Positions 33,401 to 43,336 of a stretch of DNA of 64,000 nucleotides are shown here, piece after piece (within the stretch, counting starts at the first letter, position 1; each line of letters starts with the position of its first letter). Origin of the DNA: Sphingobacteriia bacterium (GTDB lineage Bacteria > Bacteroidota > Bacteroidia > Chitinophagales > Chitinophagaceae). The notes beneath the pieces are model-generated. The model searched no databases. It was not told the DNA's origin and saw only the letters and a list, made by a program, of their open reading frames with translations. The DNA lies in NCBI GenBank assembly GCA_017304675.1, contig JAFKLS010000016.1, forward strand, positions 310,001 through 374,000. The letters run 5' to 3'. Position numbers and translations under genes: made by a program.

Positions 33401-34060
33401 ATGAAGTTTGGCGTAGTTGTTTTCCCGGGTTCTAATTGCGACAGAGATATGCATGATGCCCTGCAAAATGATTTGAATAAAGAAGTGATCATGCTTTGGC
33501 ATAAAGATAAAGACCTTAGTATGTTCAGCACCGAAGATTGTATCGTTTTACCCGGCGGGTTTAGCTATGGCGATTATTTACGCTGTGGTGCCATTGCACG
33601 TTTTAGTCCGATGATGCAAAGTGTTATCGATTTCGCCAATAAAGGCGGAAAGGTACTGGGTGTTTGTAACGGGTTTCAAATCTTATGTGAAAGCCATTTA
33701 TTACCCGGCGCATTGTTGCAAAATGCCAACCAGCAGTTTATTTGTAAAAATGTATTTATTCATAATGCAGCAACAGGTGCTATAAAAATACCAATTGCTC
33801 ATGGAGATGGCCGCTATTATGCAGATGAAAATGTGTTAGAAACATTAGAAAAAAATAACCAGGTAATTTTCAGGTATTCCGATGAACACGGAAATATTGA
33901 TGCAGCAAATAACCCTAACGGAGCCATAAAAAATATTGCAGGAATCCGAAATGCAGCCGGTAACGTATATGGTATGATGCCTCACCCGGAAAGAGCAACA
34001 ACCAAGGCCCTGAAAAATGTTGACGGGATTAAAGTATTTGAATATTTAGAACTAAACTAA
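33401..34060 (+). CDS. purQ: Phosphoribosylformylglycinamidine synthase, glutaminase subunit
   Basis: A 219-aa class I glutamine amidotransferase that gives ammonia to PurL in the fourth step of purine synthesis. The start MKFGVVVFPGSNCDRDM fits the family; an in-frame upstream ATG at 33365 is not supported. The nucleophile is Cys89 in GVCNGFQILCE; GGFSYGDYLRCGAIA precedes it, and the His/Glu pair lies in MMPHPERA near the C-terminus. purL and purS are not in the window; purC is 25 kb away. A TACCTTTA box lies 20 bases before the ATG. Confidence 0.97.
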   Translation: MKFGVVVFPGSNCDRDMHDALQNDLNKEVIMLWHKDKDLSMFSTEDCIVLPGGFSYGDYLRCGAIARFSPMMQSVIDFANKGGKVLGVCNGFQILCESHLLPGALLQNANQQFICKNVFIHNAATGAIKIPIAHGDGRYYADENVLETLEKNNQVIFRYSDEHGNIDAANNPNGAIKNIAGIRNAAGNVYGMMPHPERATTKALKNVDGIKVFEYLELN

Positions 34061-34066
34061 ACCATT

Positions 34067-34537
34067 ATGCAATTAAACAGGAAATACGCATTGATATTGG
34101 GTATTGTTTTTTCAGCTTTCTTCAGTCAATTTGCAGCAGCACAACCAATAGAACCTGTTAGCTGGAAATTTGAAACCACAAAAAAGGCAGACGGAGTCAT
34201 CGAGTTTAAAGCTACGGCAACCGTTCAAAAACCCTGGCATATCTATTCGCAGAATACAGGAAAAGGAGGCCCAGTTGCCACTTCATTTACCTTCAAGCCT
34301 AATCCGTTATTAACAATAGAAGGAAAGTTAAATGAAATTGGAAAGCTTGAAAAAGTATACGATAATAATTTTAAAACCAATGTGCTCTATTATTCCAACA
34401 CCGTAAGTTTTGTGCAGGTTATTAAAACCAGGGGTAAAGCCAAAACCAATATTTCAGGTACGGTTGAGTATATGGTTTGTGATGATGAACAATGTTTACC
34501 ACCTACCAAAAAGGCATTTGATATTACTATTCAATAA
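34067..34537 (+). CDS. Free-standing DsbD-alpha-like periplasmic protein
   Basis: A 156-aa secreted protein with signal peptide (MQLNRKYALILGIVFSAFF, cut near AAAQ) and one domain matching the N-terminal (alpha) domain of DsbD, with PWHIYSQNTGKGGP and EYMVCDDEQCLPP. Cys138 and Cys143 (CxxxxC) correspond to the redox pair that passes electrons to periplasmic partners. It lies ten bases upstream of dsbD, whose own N-terminal domain has Asn at both equivalent positions, so this protein may supply the active alpha domain. It follows purQ by six bases. Confidence 0.85.
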   Translation: MQLNRKYALILGIVFSAFFSQFAAAQPIEPVSWKFETTKKADGVIEFKATATVQKPWHIYSQNTGKGGPVATSFTFKPNPLLTIEGKLNEIGKLEKVYDNNFKTNVLYYSNTVSFVQVIKTRGKAKTNISGTVEYMVCDDEQCLPPTKKAFDITIQ

Positions 34538-34547
34538 TAATAGCTGA

Positions 34548-36494
34548 ATGAAGAGAATTATTTTGTTTCTGCTGTTCGGGACTTTGTTTTATGTGGCAAA
34601 CTCCCAAACAGATAGCATAGTACGTTTTACTGCCGGCACGAAAAAAGTAAAAGATAGTATATACCAGGTGTGGATTCATTCAACCATTAAAACAGGATGG
34701 CATTTATACGATAACAGTAATAGCAAAGATGAATTAATGGGGCTTGCACTTTCTTTTGGCAACGAAAATATTGTGCAGAAAGAAGCAATTGAATTTGCAG
34801 GCAAACCTGTTTCTATAAACGATAATATTTTTCAAAAAAAACTGAATGTATTTATTGATACGGTTACCGTTAAACAAAATATTATCATTCGCGGAGTTGT
34901 ACCTGCTTCAGTAAAACTGATTGTTAATGCCAATCTGGCCAATGCATCTGAATTGCACCAGGCAGAAGATACGTTGATCATTAATTTTGAAGGAGGTAAA
35001 ACTGCGGACGCCAACGGAAGTGTGAAGATAAAATCTATTGATATTAATCATCCTAAATCAGATTGCGGTAATACGGATACAAAATCTACTGATAAAGGAT
35101 TACTAACCATCTTCTTTCTTGGATTTTTAGGTGGCTTCATTGCATTGTTTACACCATGTGTGTTTCCAATGATTCCTGTAACCGTTTCTTTTTTTACAAA
35201 ACGTTCGGCCAACAGAAAACAAGCAATCAAGAATGGTTCTTTATATGCATTGTTCATTTTCATCATTTACTTATTAGCAAGTATTCCTTTTCATATTTTA
35301 GGAAATGTACAGCCGGAAATTTTCAATAATATCTCAACTAATTCCTGGTTGAATATTATCTTCTTTATCATCTTCATTGTATTTGCCATTTCGTTCTTTG
35401 GTTTCTTTGAAATCACTATGCCAAGTAGCATTGCTAACAAAGCAGATACAAAAAGTGGATTGGGAAGTTTGGGTGGAATTTTCTTTATGGCATTAACATT
35501 GGCCATTGTTTCATTTTCTTGCACTGGTCCTATTTTAGGTTCATTGTTAGTGGGATCATTAAGTGGAGGCGCTTGGCAATTAACTGCAGGACTTGCCGGA
35601 TTTGGCATTGCATTAGCATTACCGTTCGGATTGTTTGCCATTTTTCCAAACTGGTTACAATCATTACCAAAAAGTGGTGGCTGGTTAGATACAGTTAAAA
35701 AAGTGTTGGCATTTGCTGAAGTTGCTTTGGCTTTCAAATTTTTATCGAACGCAGATTTGGTAATGCATTGGGGAATTATGAAAAGAGAAGTGTTCTTTGC
35801 TTTGTGGATCATCACCGGTGCTTGTTTAACATTATACTTGTTTGGTATTCTGCGTTTGCCACACGATTATAAAGGCATGAAGATTTCTACCGGAAGAAAA
35901 TTAGTTGGTGTGGTTGCATTGCTGTTCACATTGTATTTAATTCCGGGAGTAACCAATACACAATATGCAAATCTTAAATTGTTGAGCGGATTTCCGCCAC
36001 CATTGCATTACAGTATTTATGGCGATAACAATGTTCAGGGAAAAGGGCTGGAAGCCAATGTAATGAACGATTATAGCAAAGCATTGCAAATGGCTAAAGA
36101 ACAACATAAACCTTTACTGATAGATTTTACAGGATGGGCTTGTGTGAATTGCAGAAAGATGGAAGAAAATGTTTGGACGAACCCTGAAGTGTTTAACTAC
36201 ATTAAAAACCATTTTATTTTAGTGAGTTTATACGTTGACGATAAACGTAAATTGCCGGCAGAAGAACGAATGTTGAATTATACAACGAAAGATGGTACAC
36301 AAAAAGACATCATCACGTTGGGAGATAAGTGGGCTACATTTCAGGCAGAGAATTTCAGTCAGGTTACACAGCCTTTGTATGTGATCATTAACAATGAAGA
36401 AGAAATTTTAAATAATCCTGTTGGTTATACACCTGATTATAAAGAATATCTTCAATGGTTGGAATGTGGTAAAAATACGTTTGAGAAGAAGTGA
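34548..36494 (+). CDS. dsbD: Protein-disulfide reductase DsbD (membrane and thioredoxin domains)
   Basis: A 648-aa membrane protein that carries reducing power from cytosolic thioredoxin to the periplasm. In order: signal peptide, a DsbD-alpha-like domain (about 25-145, TGWHLYDNS), an eight-helix CcdA-like region (about 180-470) with redox Cys in ALFTPCVFPMIPVT and FSCTGPILG, and a C-terminal thioredoxin-like domain with WACVNCRKME (Cys about 531 and 534). The alpha-like domain has Asn127 and Asn132 where CxxxxC is expected; the preceding gene keeps that pair. A terminator follows. Confidence 0.93.
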   Translation: MKRIILFLLFGTLFYVANSQTDSIVRFTAGTKKVKDSIYQVWIHSTIKTGWHLYDNSNSKDELMGLALSFGNENIVQKEAIEFAGKPVSINDNIFQKKLNVFIDTVTVKQNIIIRGVVPASVKLIVNANLANASELHQAEDTLIINFEGGKTADANGSVKIKSIDINHPKSDCGNTDTKSTDKGLLTIFFLGFLGGFIALFTPCVFPMIPVTVSFFTKRSANRKQAIKNGSLYALFIFIIYLLASIPFHILGNVQPEIFNNISTNSWLNIIFFIIFIVFAISFFGFFEITMPSSIANKADTKSGLGSLGGIFFMALTLAIVSFSCTGPILGSLLVGSLSGGAWQLTAGLAGFGIALALPFGLFAIFPNWLQSLPKSGGWLDTVKKVLAFAEVALAFKFLSNADLVMHWGIMKREVFFALWIITGACLTLYLFGILRLPHDYKGMKISTGRKLVGVVALLFTLYLIPGVTNTQYANLKLLSGFPPPLHYSIYGDNNVQGKGLEANVMNDYSKALQMAKEQHKPLLIDFTGWACVNCRKMEENVWTNPEVFNYIKNHFILVSLYVDDKRKLPAEERMLNYTTKDGTQKDIITLGDKWATFQAENFSQVTQPLYVIINNEEEILNNPVGYTPDYKEYLQWLECGKNTFEKK

Positions 36495-36518
36495 TCTTTT
36501 TAAAAAGAACTATAATAC

Positions 36519-36563
36519 AAACCCCGACAACTTTTAAAAAGACTGTCGGGGTTTTACTTTTTA
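36519..36563 (+). terminator. Terminator of dsbD
   Basis: AAACCCCGACA (36519-36529) pairs with TGTCGGGGTTT (36544-36554), loop of 14, followed by TACTTTTT. It lies 25 bases after the dsbD stop and before the convergent ggt gene. Confidence 0.88.
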
Positions 36564-36608
36564 TAAAAGATATTAATTTGTAATCTTTAATCAGTAATTC
36601 GCTAATCA

Positions 36609-38321
36609 TCAATATCCTGCCACACTATCATCGCCGCGTTTATCGGCTGCCACTTGTTTTTCTTTGTTCACAATTTTAATGGCTTCAGCTCTTCCCCAAT
36701 AAGTTCCATCAACAACCTTGTAACCCATTGCAGACAATTGTTTCTTAGTAGTATTGTTAAAATCTTTTTCAAACCTTACTTCATCAGGCAACCATTGATG
36801 GTGAAACCTCGGAGCATTCACTGCTTCTGCCGCACTCATGTTAAACTCTAACATATCCACCAACATTTGGTATACAGTTGTTGGAATGGTTGTACCGCCG
36901 GGTGTTCCGCAAACAATAAAAGGTTGATTATTTTTGATAACTAGTGTTGGTGTCATAGAGCTCAACATTCTTTTTCCCGGTTGAATAGCGTTGGCTTCAC
37001 CGCCAACAGCGCCATACATATTAGGCACGCCGGGCTTTACACTAAAATCATCCATTTCATTGTTCAATAAAAAGCCGGCACCGCCCACAACGGTTCTGCA
37101 ACCATAACCTCCATTTAAAGTTGTTGTAACAGCAACCATATTACCCTCTTTATCCATTACACTTAAATGTGTTGTTTCATCATGTTCTTTAATAATACCG
37201 GCAACAACATCTTTACTGGTTGAAGCTTTTGTACTATCGTAATCTTTCATCCTGTTTTGAATATAGGCATCACTCACCAATGTTTTCAAAGGCACTTTAT
37301 AATAATCAGGATCACCATGATGCTCTGCTCTGTCTGCATAAGCTCTTCTTTCTGTTTCTACCATTAACTGCACTGCTTTTGCAGAACCGTAACCGTAAGA
37401 TGCTATTGGTCTGTGCTCTATCATTTTCATCATTTGCCAAACAATGATACCACCACTACTTGGGGGTGGCATTCCAATAATTTCATATCCTTTGTATTTG
37501 AATTGTAGAGCGGTTCTTGTTTTTGCTTTATAGCTTTTCAAATCTTCTAAACCAATAATGCCATTTCCACGTTTCATCTCCTCTACAATCAATTGAGCGG
37601 TTTGCCCTTCATAAAAACCTTTTTGCCCGTTATCTCTTATTCGTTTCAAAGTTTCTGCCAAATCTTTTTGAACAAGTGTGTCGCCTGCTTTCCATTTTCC
37701 TTCTTTAATGAAAGCAGAAGTTTGTGTTGAATTTTTAATGAATGATTCTCTGGTAGCATTTAAGGAGTTTGCTTCTTTTTCAGTAATTACAAATCCGTGT
37801 TCTGCAATATCAATTGCAGGTTGTATGAGCGTTTTGAAAGGAAGTTTGCCGTAGGCTGCCGTAGCAAATAAACCTGCTATGGTTCCCGGAACACCCGAGG
37901 CCAGGTGTCCGCTTTGCGATAAATTGGTTTGTGCTTTCCCTTCTTTATCCAAATACATATCTCTTGAAGCTTTGCCCGGAGCTTCTTCTCTGTAATCAAT
38001 GGCAATGGTTTGCCCGTTCGTTTTTCGTCCTACCAAAAATCCGCCTCCTCCAATATTTCCGGCGCCAGGATATACAACTGCCAAAACCAATTGTGTGGTA
38101 ATAGCCGCATCAAAGGCATTGCCGCCCTGCTTCATTATTTCTGCTCCGCATAAACTTGCTAAAGGATGGGCGGAAGCAACAGATCCGTTTTTAAAATTCC
38201 CTTCTTTAACAATGGTGTAGTGAAAAGGGTCTACAATTTTACCTGCACCAACAAAAGATTGTGCGTAGGCGTTTGCAAGCAGCAGTAAACTAAAAGCAAC
38301 TAAGGGTAAATTTTTTTTCAT
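36609..38321 (-). CDS. ggt: Gamma-glutamyltransferase
   Basis: A 570-aa secreted N-terminal nucleophile hydrolase that moves or hydrolyses the gamma-glutamyl group of glutathione and similar compounds. The signal peptide is MKKNLPLVAFSLLLLANAYA. The precursor is expected to cleave itself before Thr384 in TTHLSVMDKEGN, giving large and small subunits. The small subunit has LNGGYG, MDDFS and the oxyanion segment MLSSMTPT, with GGTTIPTTV after it. The large subunit has GNIGGGGFLV and DYREEAP. Length and order are typical. Confidence 0.96.
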   Translation of the reverse strand: MKKNLPLVAFSLLLLANAYAQSFVGAGKIVDPFHYTIVKEGNFKNGSVASAHPLASLCGAEIMKQGGNAFDAAITTQLVLAVVYPGAGNIGGGGFLVGRKTNGQTIAIDYREEAPGKASRDMYLDKEGKAQTNLSQSGHLASGVPGTIAGLFATAAYGKLPFKTLIQPAIDIAEHGFVITEKEANSLNATRESFIKNSTQTSAFIKEGKWKAGDTLVQKDLAETLKRIRDNGQKGFYEGQTAQLIVEEMKRGNGIIGLEDLKSYKAKTRTALQFKYKGYEIIGMPPPSSGGIIVWQMMKMIEHRPIASYGYGSAKAVQLMVETERRAYADRAEHHGDPDYYKVPLKTLVSDAYIQNRMKDYDSTKASTSKDVVAGIIKEHDETTHLSVMDKEGNMVAVTTTLNGGYGCRTVVGGAGFLLNNEMDDFSVKPGVPNMYGAVGGEANAIQPGKRMLSSMTPTLVIKNNQPFIVCGTPGGTTIPTTVYQMLVDMLEFNMSAAEAVNAPRFHHQWLPDEVRFEKDFNNTTKKQLSAMGYKVVDGTYWGRAEAIKIVNKEKQVAADKRGDDSVAGY

Positions 38322-38475
38322 GTAGCCAAGTTAGGGAAATATAAAAAAAGCAAAAAGCTTAATTATATATTGTAATTTTTTTTAATTATAAAATTTTTAA
38401 TCTATATTTACTACACCTCGATTCAGACCTCCCGGTGAAATAGTCTTTTTTGTTTAACATTAATGTTTATTTGCC

Positions 38476-41163
38476 ATGCGTACTGTTTTGTTAATCATTT
38501 TATTAGGGTGGGTTATAAACCTGCAGGCGCAGGTGGCCGGAGATTTTAGAAGTGCAATTTCGGGTAGCTGGACTTCCCCGTCAACCTGGGAAAGATATAG
38601 TTCAACCGGTGTTTGGCAAGCCTCAGGTGTTGGAGAAAATAACCCCGGATTAATACCCACGTCTGTGAATGATGTAACCATACAGGCAAATCATTCTGTA
38701 GCATTACCTACGTCGGGAGCGAGAAATTGTAAAAATCTTACAGTGAATAGTAACGGCAAATTATTTTGTAACAACAGCAACGTTAATAATTCATATTATC
38801 TTGATGTATATGGCGATATTATTTGTAATGGGCAAATAGGTAATGGCAATACTTACGATGCAATATGTTTTAATATTGAAGGTGTGAATTGTAGTATTTC
38901 CGGTACAGGATTATTTGATGCTTCCAGAATTAGAAAAGGTACAAATACCAATGTAACCACCAATTTAACGATTACAAGAAATATTAATCTGCATTATGGT
39001 TCTACGGTTTTATTCAACAATGCAAATAATTCTACGTTTAATGTAACAGTGAATTTAAATGATACAATTTTTATTGTAGGAGATGGAACATATGGAGGTT
39101 GTGTTTGTATAAATGGCCCTTATGGAACTGGCACAGTACGTTCAGGTACATTTACAATTAATGGAGCAATCAAAATTTTTGGTGGCTATGCTTACGCAGG
39201 AGTTTTATATTTAACCAGTAGCTCAAGTGGTGTTTGCACTTTTACAATAGGAGCTACTGGCTACGTTGAAACACCAACATTAGATTGTAGTTCAAGTGGC
39301 TCTGGTGGACATACTTTTAATGTGAATGGTTATTTAAAAATTACTGAAGAACCATCAACATTCAGTACGCCGAGTACATCAAAGAATACATATAATATTG
39401 CAACTGCTTCAACAATTGAATATTCAAGAGCTGGCAATCAAACAATATATAATTTCGGAACAAACAGTTATGGTAATTTAATTGTGTCTGGTAGTGGAGT
39501 AAAAACATTAAATGGTAATACCACAATTGCTAATCAATTAAATGTCATTAATGGAAGTATAACAACGGGTACTAATAATTTTTCTTTAGGAACAACAGCA
39601 TCAGCAATTTTTTATCCAACAACATTCATTAACATTTCAGGAGGTACAACAAATTTTAATAACAGGCCTGTTTCGTTCCAATCAAATAGTAATGGTACTG
39701 CATTTATCAGCACCGTTAGAGGTATTTTACAGAATGCTACGAAGATAACCATGCAACGATGGATAAGTGCGCAGAGGGGATACAGAGCGTTGGCACATCC
39801 TTTTAATGAAGCTATGGCTTTAAGTTCTATTCAGGACTTTGTTATTACAGGTTTAGGAGAGGGGTTTGATCATTCCGGCGGAGCTTCTGTATTTTATTAT
39901 GATTCGGTAGCTGCAAATAATGCCATAAAAGAATTAACTCACTCTTATACTGCATCTCATACAGTTTGGAGTGCAAACCGGGGGCTGTTCTTCTTTATAC
40001 GTGGAAGCGGCAACGAAGGCATGGGCTTTAACTATACAAATAATAATGGCCAGCCCACAGCGTTTGCGATGAGCATAAGCGGTACGGTTAATAAGGGTAT
40101 ACTTGCTGATTATATTTTGGGTTATAAGCCGGATGGAAATAACTATTCTTTGGTAGGAAATCCTTATCCTGCACCTGTTAATATTAAATTACTGCAAAGT
40201 AATAACGGAGCTTTATATGCCAATGGTAATGTAGAGCAAAGCATTTATGTGTTTAACCCTTCAAAGAGTGCAGGCTCTAAAACCATGGCCAGGGGCGGGT
40301 ATGATTGTTTTATTAATGATGGAAATACAGACATTATGATTCCTGTTATGGGGTGCTTTTTGGTAAGAGCTATTTCTGCGGCACAGGTTATTAAATGGGA
40401 TGAATCTGTAAAGTATGCGGGCAACGAGTTAAACATATTTGGCAACAATGATCGTGCATTATACAAAATGAAACTGGTAGCAGAGAATGACGAAGGATAT
40501 TGGGATGATGTACAAATAAGATGGGCAAAGGGTTATAACAGTGCCGGCACAGACAGGGCTGATGCAAAAAAGCTTCCTAACGCTTTACTCGATTTTTACA
40601 GCATTGCTGCCGATGATCAGAAACTATGTATAGACAGCCGTAACATAGATTCATTAGCAAATGATACCATCAGTTTTGGTTTTGAATATAAAATGAGTGC
40701 CATCCGTTTTAACATTCGCCTGGATGAACATACTATTCCTGATGAATACGAAATATTATGGAAGGATGCTGCTACCAATCAAACTATTCCATTGCGTATC
40801 CTTAATGCCTCTGTTTCGCTGAGTGCCGATACGAATTGTAATAGTAAAAGATACCAGCTGATCCTTAAAAAGAAGACAGTTAACCTTGCGGCTTTAGATA
40901 GTATGGAAACAGGGCATCTTGCTACAATATCGCCTGCAACAGCGCATAACTACCTTCTATTATCAACAGATAAAAAAATAACAAAGAACCAGCCTGCAGA
41001 AATAAGAATAATTGATCTGAGTGGCAGAACGGTGTTAACGGAAACATTAAAAGAGAATACATTCTATCATACCATCAATATTTCCGGATTGGTGAACGGA
41101 TATTATTTTCTTGAATTAAAAAACGCTTATTACAGAGAAACTTTTAAATTTTTGAAACAATAA
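38476..41163 (+). CDS. T9SS type A sorting domain-containing surface protein
   Basis: An 895-aa secreted protein with signal peptide MRTVLLIILLGWVINLQA. Residues about 25-420 form a Ser/Thr/Asn/Gly-rich beta-helix-like region (SGSWTSPSTWERY, then VTIQANHSVALP). A middle part has YRALAHPFNEAM and SLVGNPYPAPVN, shared in plan with the protein at 47249-49999. The last 75 residues (IRIIDLSGRTVLTETL and SGLVNGYYFLELKN) are a type A T9SS sorting domain, removed or used for anchoring after passage through the outer membrane. Likely an adhesin or structural surface protein; no enzyme domain is seen. The C-terminal half uses more G and C than the beta-helix part. Confidence 0.88.
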   Translation: MRTVLLIILLGWVINLQAQVAGDFRSAISGSWTSPSTWERYSSTGVWQASGVGENNPGLIPTSVNDVTIQANHSVALPTSGARNCKNLTVNSNGKLFCNNSNVNNSYYLDVYGDIICNGQIGNGNTYDAICFNIEGVNCSISGTGLFDASRIRKGTNTNVTTNLTITRNINLHYGSTVLFNNANNSTFNVTVNLNDTIFIVGDGTYGGCVCINGPYGTGTVRSGTFTINGAIKIFGGYAYAGVLYLTSSSSGVCTFTIGATGYVETPTLDCSSSGSGGHTFNVNGYLKITEEPSTFSTPSTSKNTYNIATASTIEYSRAGNQTIYNFGTNSYGNLIVSGSGVKTLNGNTTIANQLNVINGSITTGTNNFSLGTTASAIFYPTTFINISGGTTNFNNRPVSFQSNSNGTAFISTVRGILQNATKITMQRWISAQRGYRALAHPFNEAMALSSIQDFVITGLGEGFDHSGGASVFYYDSVAANNAIKELTHSYTASHTVWSANRGLFFFIRGSGNEGMGFNYTNNNGQPTAFAMSISGTVNKGILADYILGYKPDGNNYSLVGNPYPAPVNIKLLQSNNGALYANGNVEQSIYVFNPSKSAGSKTMARGGYDCFINDGNTDIMIPVMGCFLVRAISAAQVIKWDESVKYAGNELNIFGNNDRALYKMKLVAENDEGYWDDVQIRWAKGYNSAGTDRADAKKLPNALLDFYSIAADDQKLCIDSRNIDSLANDTISFGFEYKMSAIRFNIRLDEHTIPDEYEILWKDAATNQTIPLRILNASVSLSADTNCNSKRYQLILKKKTVNLAALDSMETGHLATISPATAHNYLLLSTDKKITKNQPAEIRIIDLSGRTVLTETLKENTFYHTINISGLVNGYYFLELKNAYYRETFKFLKQ

Positions 41164-41221
41164 TTTTCCGATTTTTTTATAAATCGTTAGTTTCAGTACT
41201 TCAATTCAATCATTTGCCATC

Positions 41222-42016
41222 ATGAAAAAGAAATTAGTATTGTTATTGGCTGGTTATACGATAGCCAATTGTGTTACTGCACAGCAAAACCCTAATTGGG
41301 ATTCTTTGTCTAAAGAAGCAGCTAAAACAGAGATTTATTCCCCGGTACCTAAAGTGGTAACTACTACTGGTGTAAACAACATGCAGCCGCCTTCTGATGC
41401 AATTGTTCTCTTTGACGGGAAAAACCTGGATGAGTGGGTGTTAACCAATAATACTAAAATGCCTGCTACCTGGGTTGTAGCCAATGGTACATTCACTGTA
41501 AATAAAAAAGCAGGAAATATTCAAACCAAGAGAACATTTACCGATTATCAACTGCACCTGGAATATAAAATACCAGACAACATAACAGGAACCGGGCAAT
41601 TGCGTGGCAACAGTGGCGTATTCCTTGCTTCCACCGGAGGTGGTGATGCTGGCTATGAAGTGCAAATATTAGACAACTATAACAATACTACTTATGTAAA
41701 TGGCCAGTGTGGAAGTATTTACAAGCAGTTTATTCCTTTGGCAAATGCCTGTAAAAAACCCGGAGAATGGCAAGCCTATGATATTGTGTGGAAAGCTCCG
41801 AGGTTTAATGCAGACGGTTCAATACAATCGAAAGCAAGAGTAACCGTACTACACAATGGTGTATTGATACAAAATAATGTGGAGTTGAACGGAGAAACCA
41901 AATGGATAGGGCCCCCGGTGTATCAAAAGCACGGAGCCTGCCCCATTAAATTACAGGCTCACGGAGATAATAGCGAACCAATTAGTTTTAAAAATATCTG
42001 GATAAGGGAGTTATAA
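41222..42016 (+). CDS. DUF1080 (3-keto-disaccharide hydrolase-like) secreted protein
   Basis: A 264-aa protein with signal peptide MKKKLVLLLAGYTIANCVTA and a concanavalin-like DUF1080 domain (about 55-262). Landmarks are LFDGKNLDEWVL, WVVANGTFTV, RGNSGVFLAS, YEVQILDN, GSIYKQF and the final NIWIREL. Some DUF1080 proteins in Bacteroidota hydrolyse 3-keto-glycosides; others only bind sugars. The N-terminal signal could be read as a weak lipoprotein signal (ANC). It follows the T9SS gene by 58 bp. Confidence 0.9.
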   Translation: MKKKLVLLLAGYTIANCVTAQQNPNWDSLSKEAAKTEIYSPVPKVVTTTGVNNMQPPSDAIVLFDGKNLDEWVLTNNTKMPATWVVANGTFTVNKKAGNIQTKRTFTDYQLHLEYKIPDNITGTGQLRGNSGVFLASTGGGDAGYEVQILDNYNNTTYVNGQCGSIYKQFIPLANACKKPGEWQAYDIVWKAPRFNADGSIQSKARVTVLHNGVLIQNNVELNGETKWIGPPVYQKHGACPIKLQAHGDNSEPISFKNIWIREL

Positions 42017-42043
42017 AAAAAATTGTAACGGTGATACAAAGAG

Positions 42044-43336
42044 TTACAAATCTTTAAAACTAATCCCGTTCAAACTCAATTCTTCTAAAACAGGTTTGTA
42101 GATAGATGGTTTCACCGGAATCTGTAAACCTGTTTCTTTTATTTTTCCTTCAAGTATCAATTTTGCAGCAATCCCTAAAGGCAGGCCAACAGTTTTTGCC
42201 ATAGCGGTATGTAAGGCGTCTTCACCAATAACTTTTAATAAACTTCTTCTTTGTTTTTTTTCTCCGTTTAATTCGTATTCAAATTCATGCAGCATAACAA
42301 TCATGTCCTTATCTGCCGGTTGCATTGCTAATTTTTTTTCTAAAATAAACTGCATAATATCTGCTGCAGAGCACAGGCCTTTATTAATAATGGTTGAATG
42401 ATCATTCAAACCTAAAAAAGAAAACTGCTTATCAACAATAGCATTACTACCATCGTGTGGAAGCGGGTACTTGGTAAAATGTGTTTCAAAAAAAGCGGCA
42501 ATGCTCATGCCCGTTGTATTGTATACTTTTTCCTCGCTGGTTAAATTAAGGTCTACTACTTGTTTCCAGCCGGTACAATAATCAGGATGCCTTAAAGTTG
42601 TTCTTAAAAAAGTAGCTGCATTTTCTAAACCATATAAAGGTATATAACTTAAAGAATCTCGGTTGGCATAATAACTATAACTTTCTTTTTCGTTAATAAT
42701 TACAATATTATTGTGATTGAATAATTCTTCGTATTTATCGTTGATGATTTCATTATTCAATTTATAAGTAGCACCTGCTTTGCCTGCCAGCACTACGTTT
42801 CGTGGGTTCCAACTTATTTTATAATGCCATGGGTTATCATCGCTTTCAGGGGCTACCAATCCACCGCAATGCGATTTAAAAGAAGTAATGGTTCCACCTT
42901 TTTCATGAATATCGTGTATCATTTCCATAGAACTCATATGGTCTATACCGGGATCTAAGCCCATTTCACACAAGAATAACAACCCTTTTTGCTGAATTGT
43001 TTTTTCAAATTGTTTTACCCCTTCTGCAACATAGGAAGCAGTTAACAAATGTTTTCCATGTGCTGCGCAATCTTTGGCAATTACTTCATGTAAGTGGGGC
43101 GGCATCATTGAAATAACGATGGATGCCTGGCTGATTAATGCTTGTCTTCGCTCTTCGTGTAAAATATTCAATTCAACCGCATGTGCAGTGGGATGGTTAC
43201 CTACTTTTACTTTTGCTAAATGAATATCGGCATCTGCAACTATTAGTGTCCACCCGTTATCGGTAATAATACCCTTTAAATAATCTATTAAAACAGTGGC
43301 CGATTTACCTGCACCTATAAGAAGAATGTTTTGCAT
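42044..43336 (-). CDS. Saccharopine dehydrogenase family protein
   Basis: A 430-aa dehydrogenase-fold protein. The start MQNILLIGAGKSATVLIDYL is the Rossmann motif; an in-frame upstream Met at 43366 lies before a -7 box and is rejected. LFLCEMGLDPGIDHMSSMEMI and SHCGGLVAPESDDNPWHYK (each about mid-protein) match the C-terminal half of saccharopine reductase/lysine-ketoglutarate reductase-like proteins. It may act in lysine breakdown or on another imino acid. A TATATTTG box lies three bases before the start, suggesting a leaderless message. Confidence 0.88.
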   Translation of the reverse strand: MQNILLIGAGKSATVLIDYLKGIITDNGWTLIVADADIHLAKVKVGNHPTAHAVELNILHEERRQALISQASIVISMMPPHLHEVIAKDCAAHGKHLLTASYVAEGVKQFEKTIQQKGLLFLCEMGLDPGIDHMSSMEMIHDIHEKGGTITSFKSHCGGLVAPESDDNPWHYKISWNPRNVVLAGKAGATYKLNNEIINDKYEELFNHNNIVIINEKESYSYYANRDSLSYIPLYGLENAATFLRTTLRHPDYCTGWKQVVDLNLTSEEKVYNTTGMSIAAFFETHFTKYPLPHDGSNAIVDKQFSFLGLNDHSTIINKGLCSAADIMQFILEKKLAMQPADKDMIVMLHEFEYELNGEKKQRRSLLKVIGEDALHTAMAKTVGLPLGIAAKLILEGKIKETGLQIPVKPSIYKPVLEELSLNGISFKDL

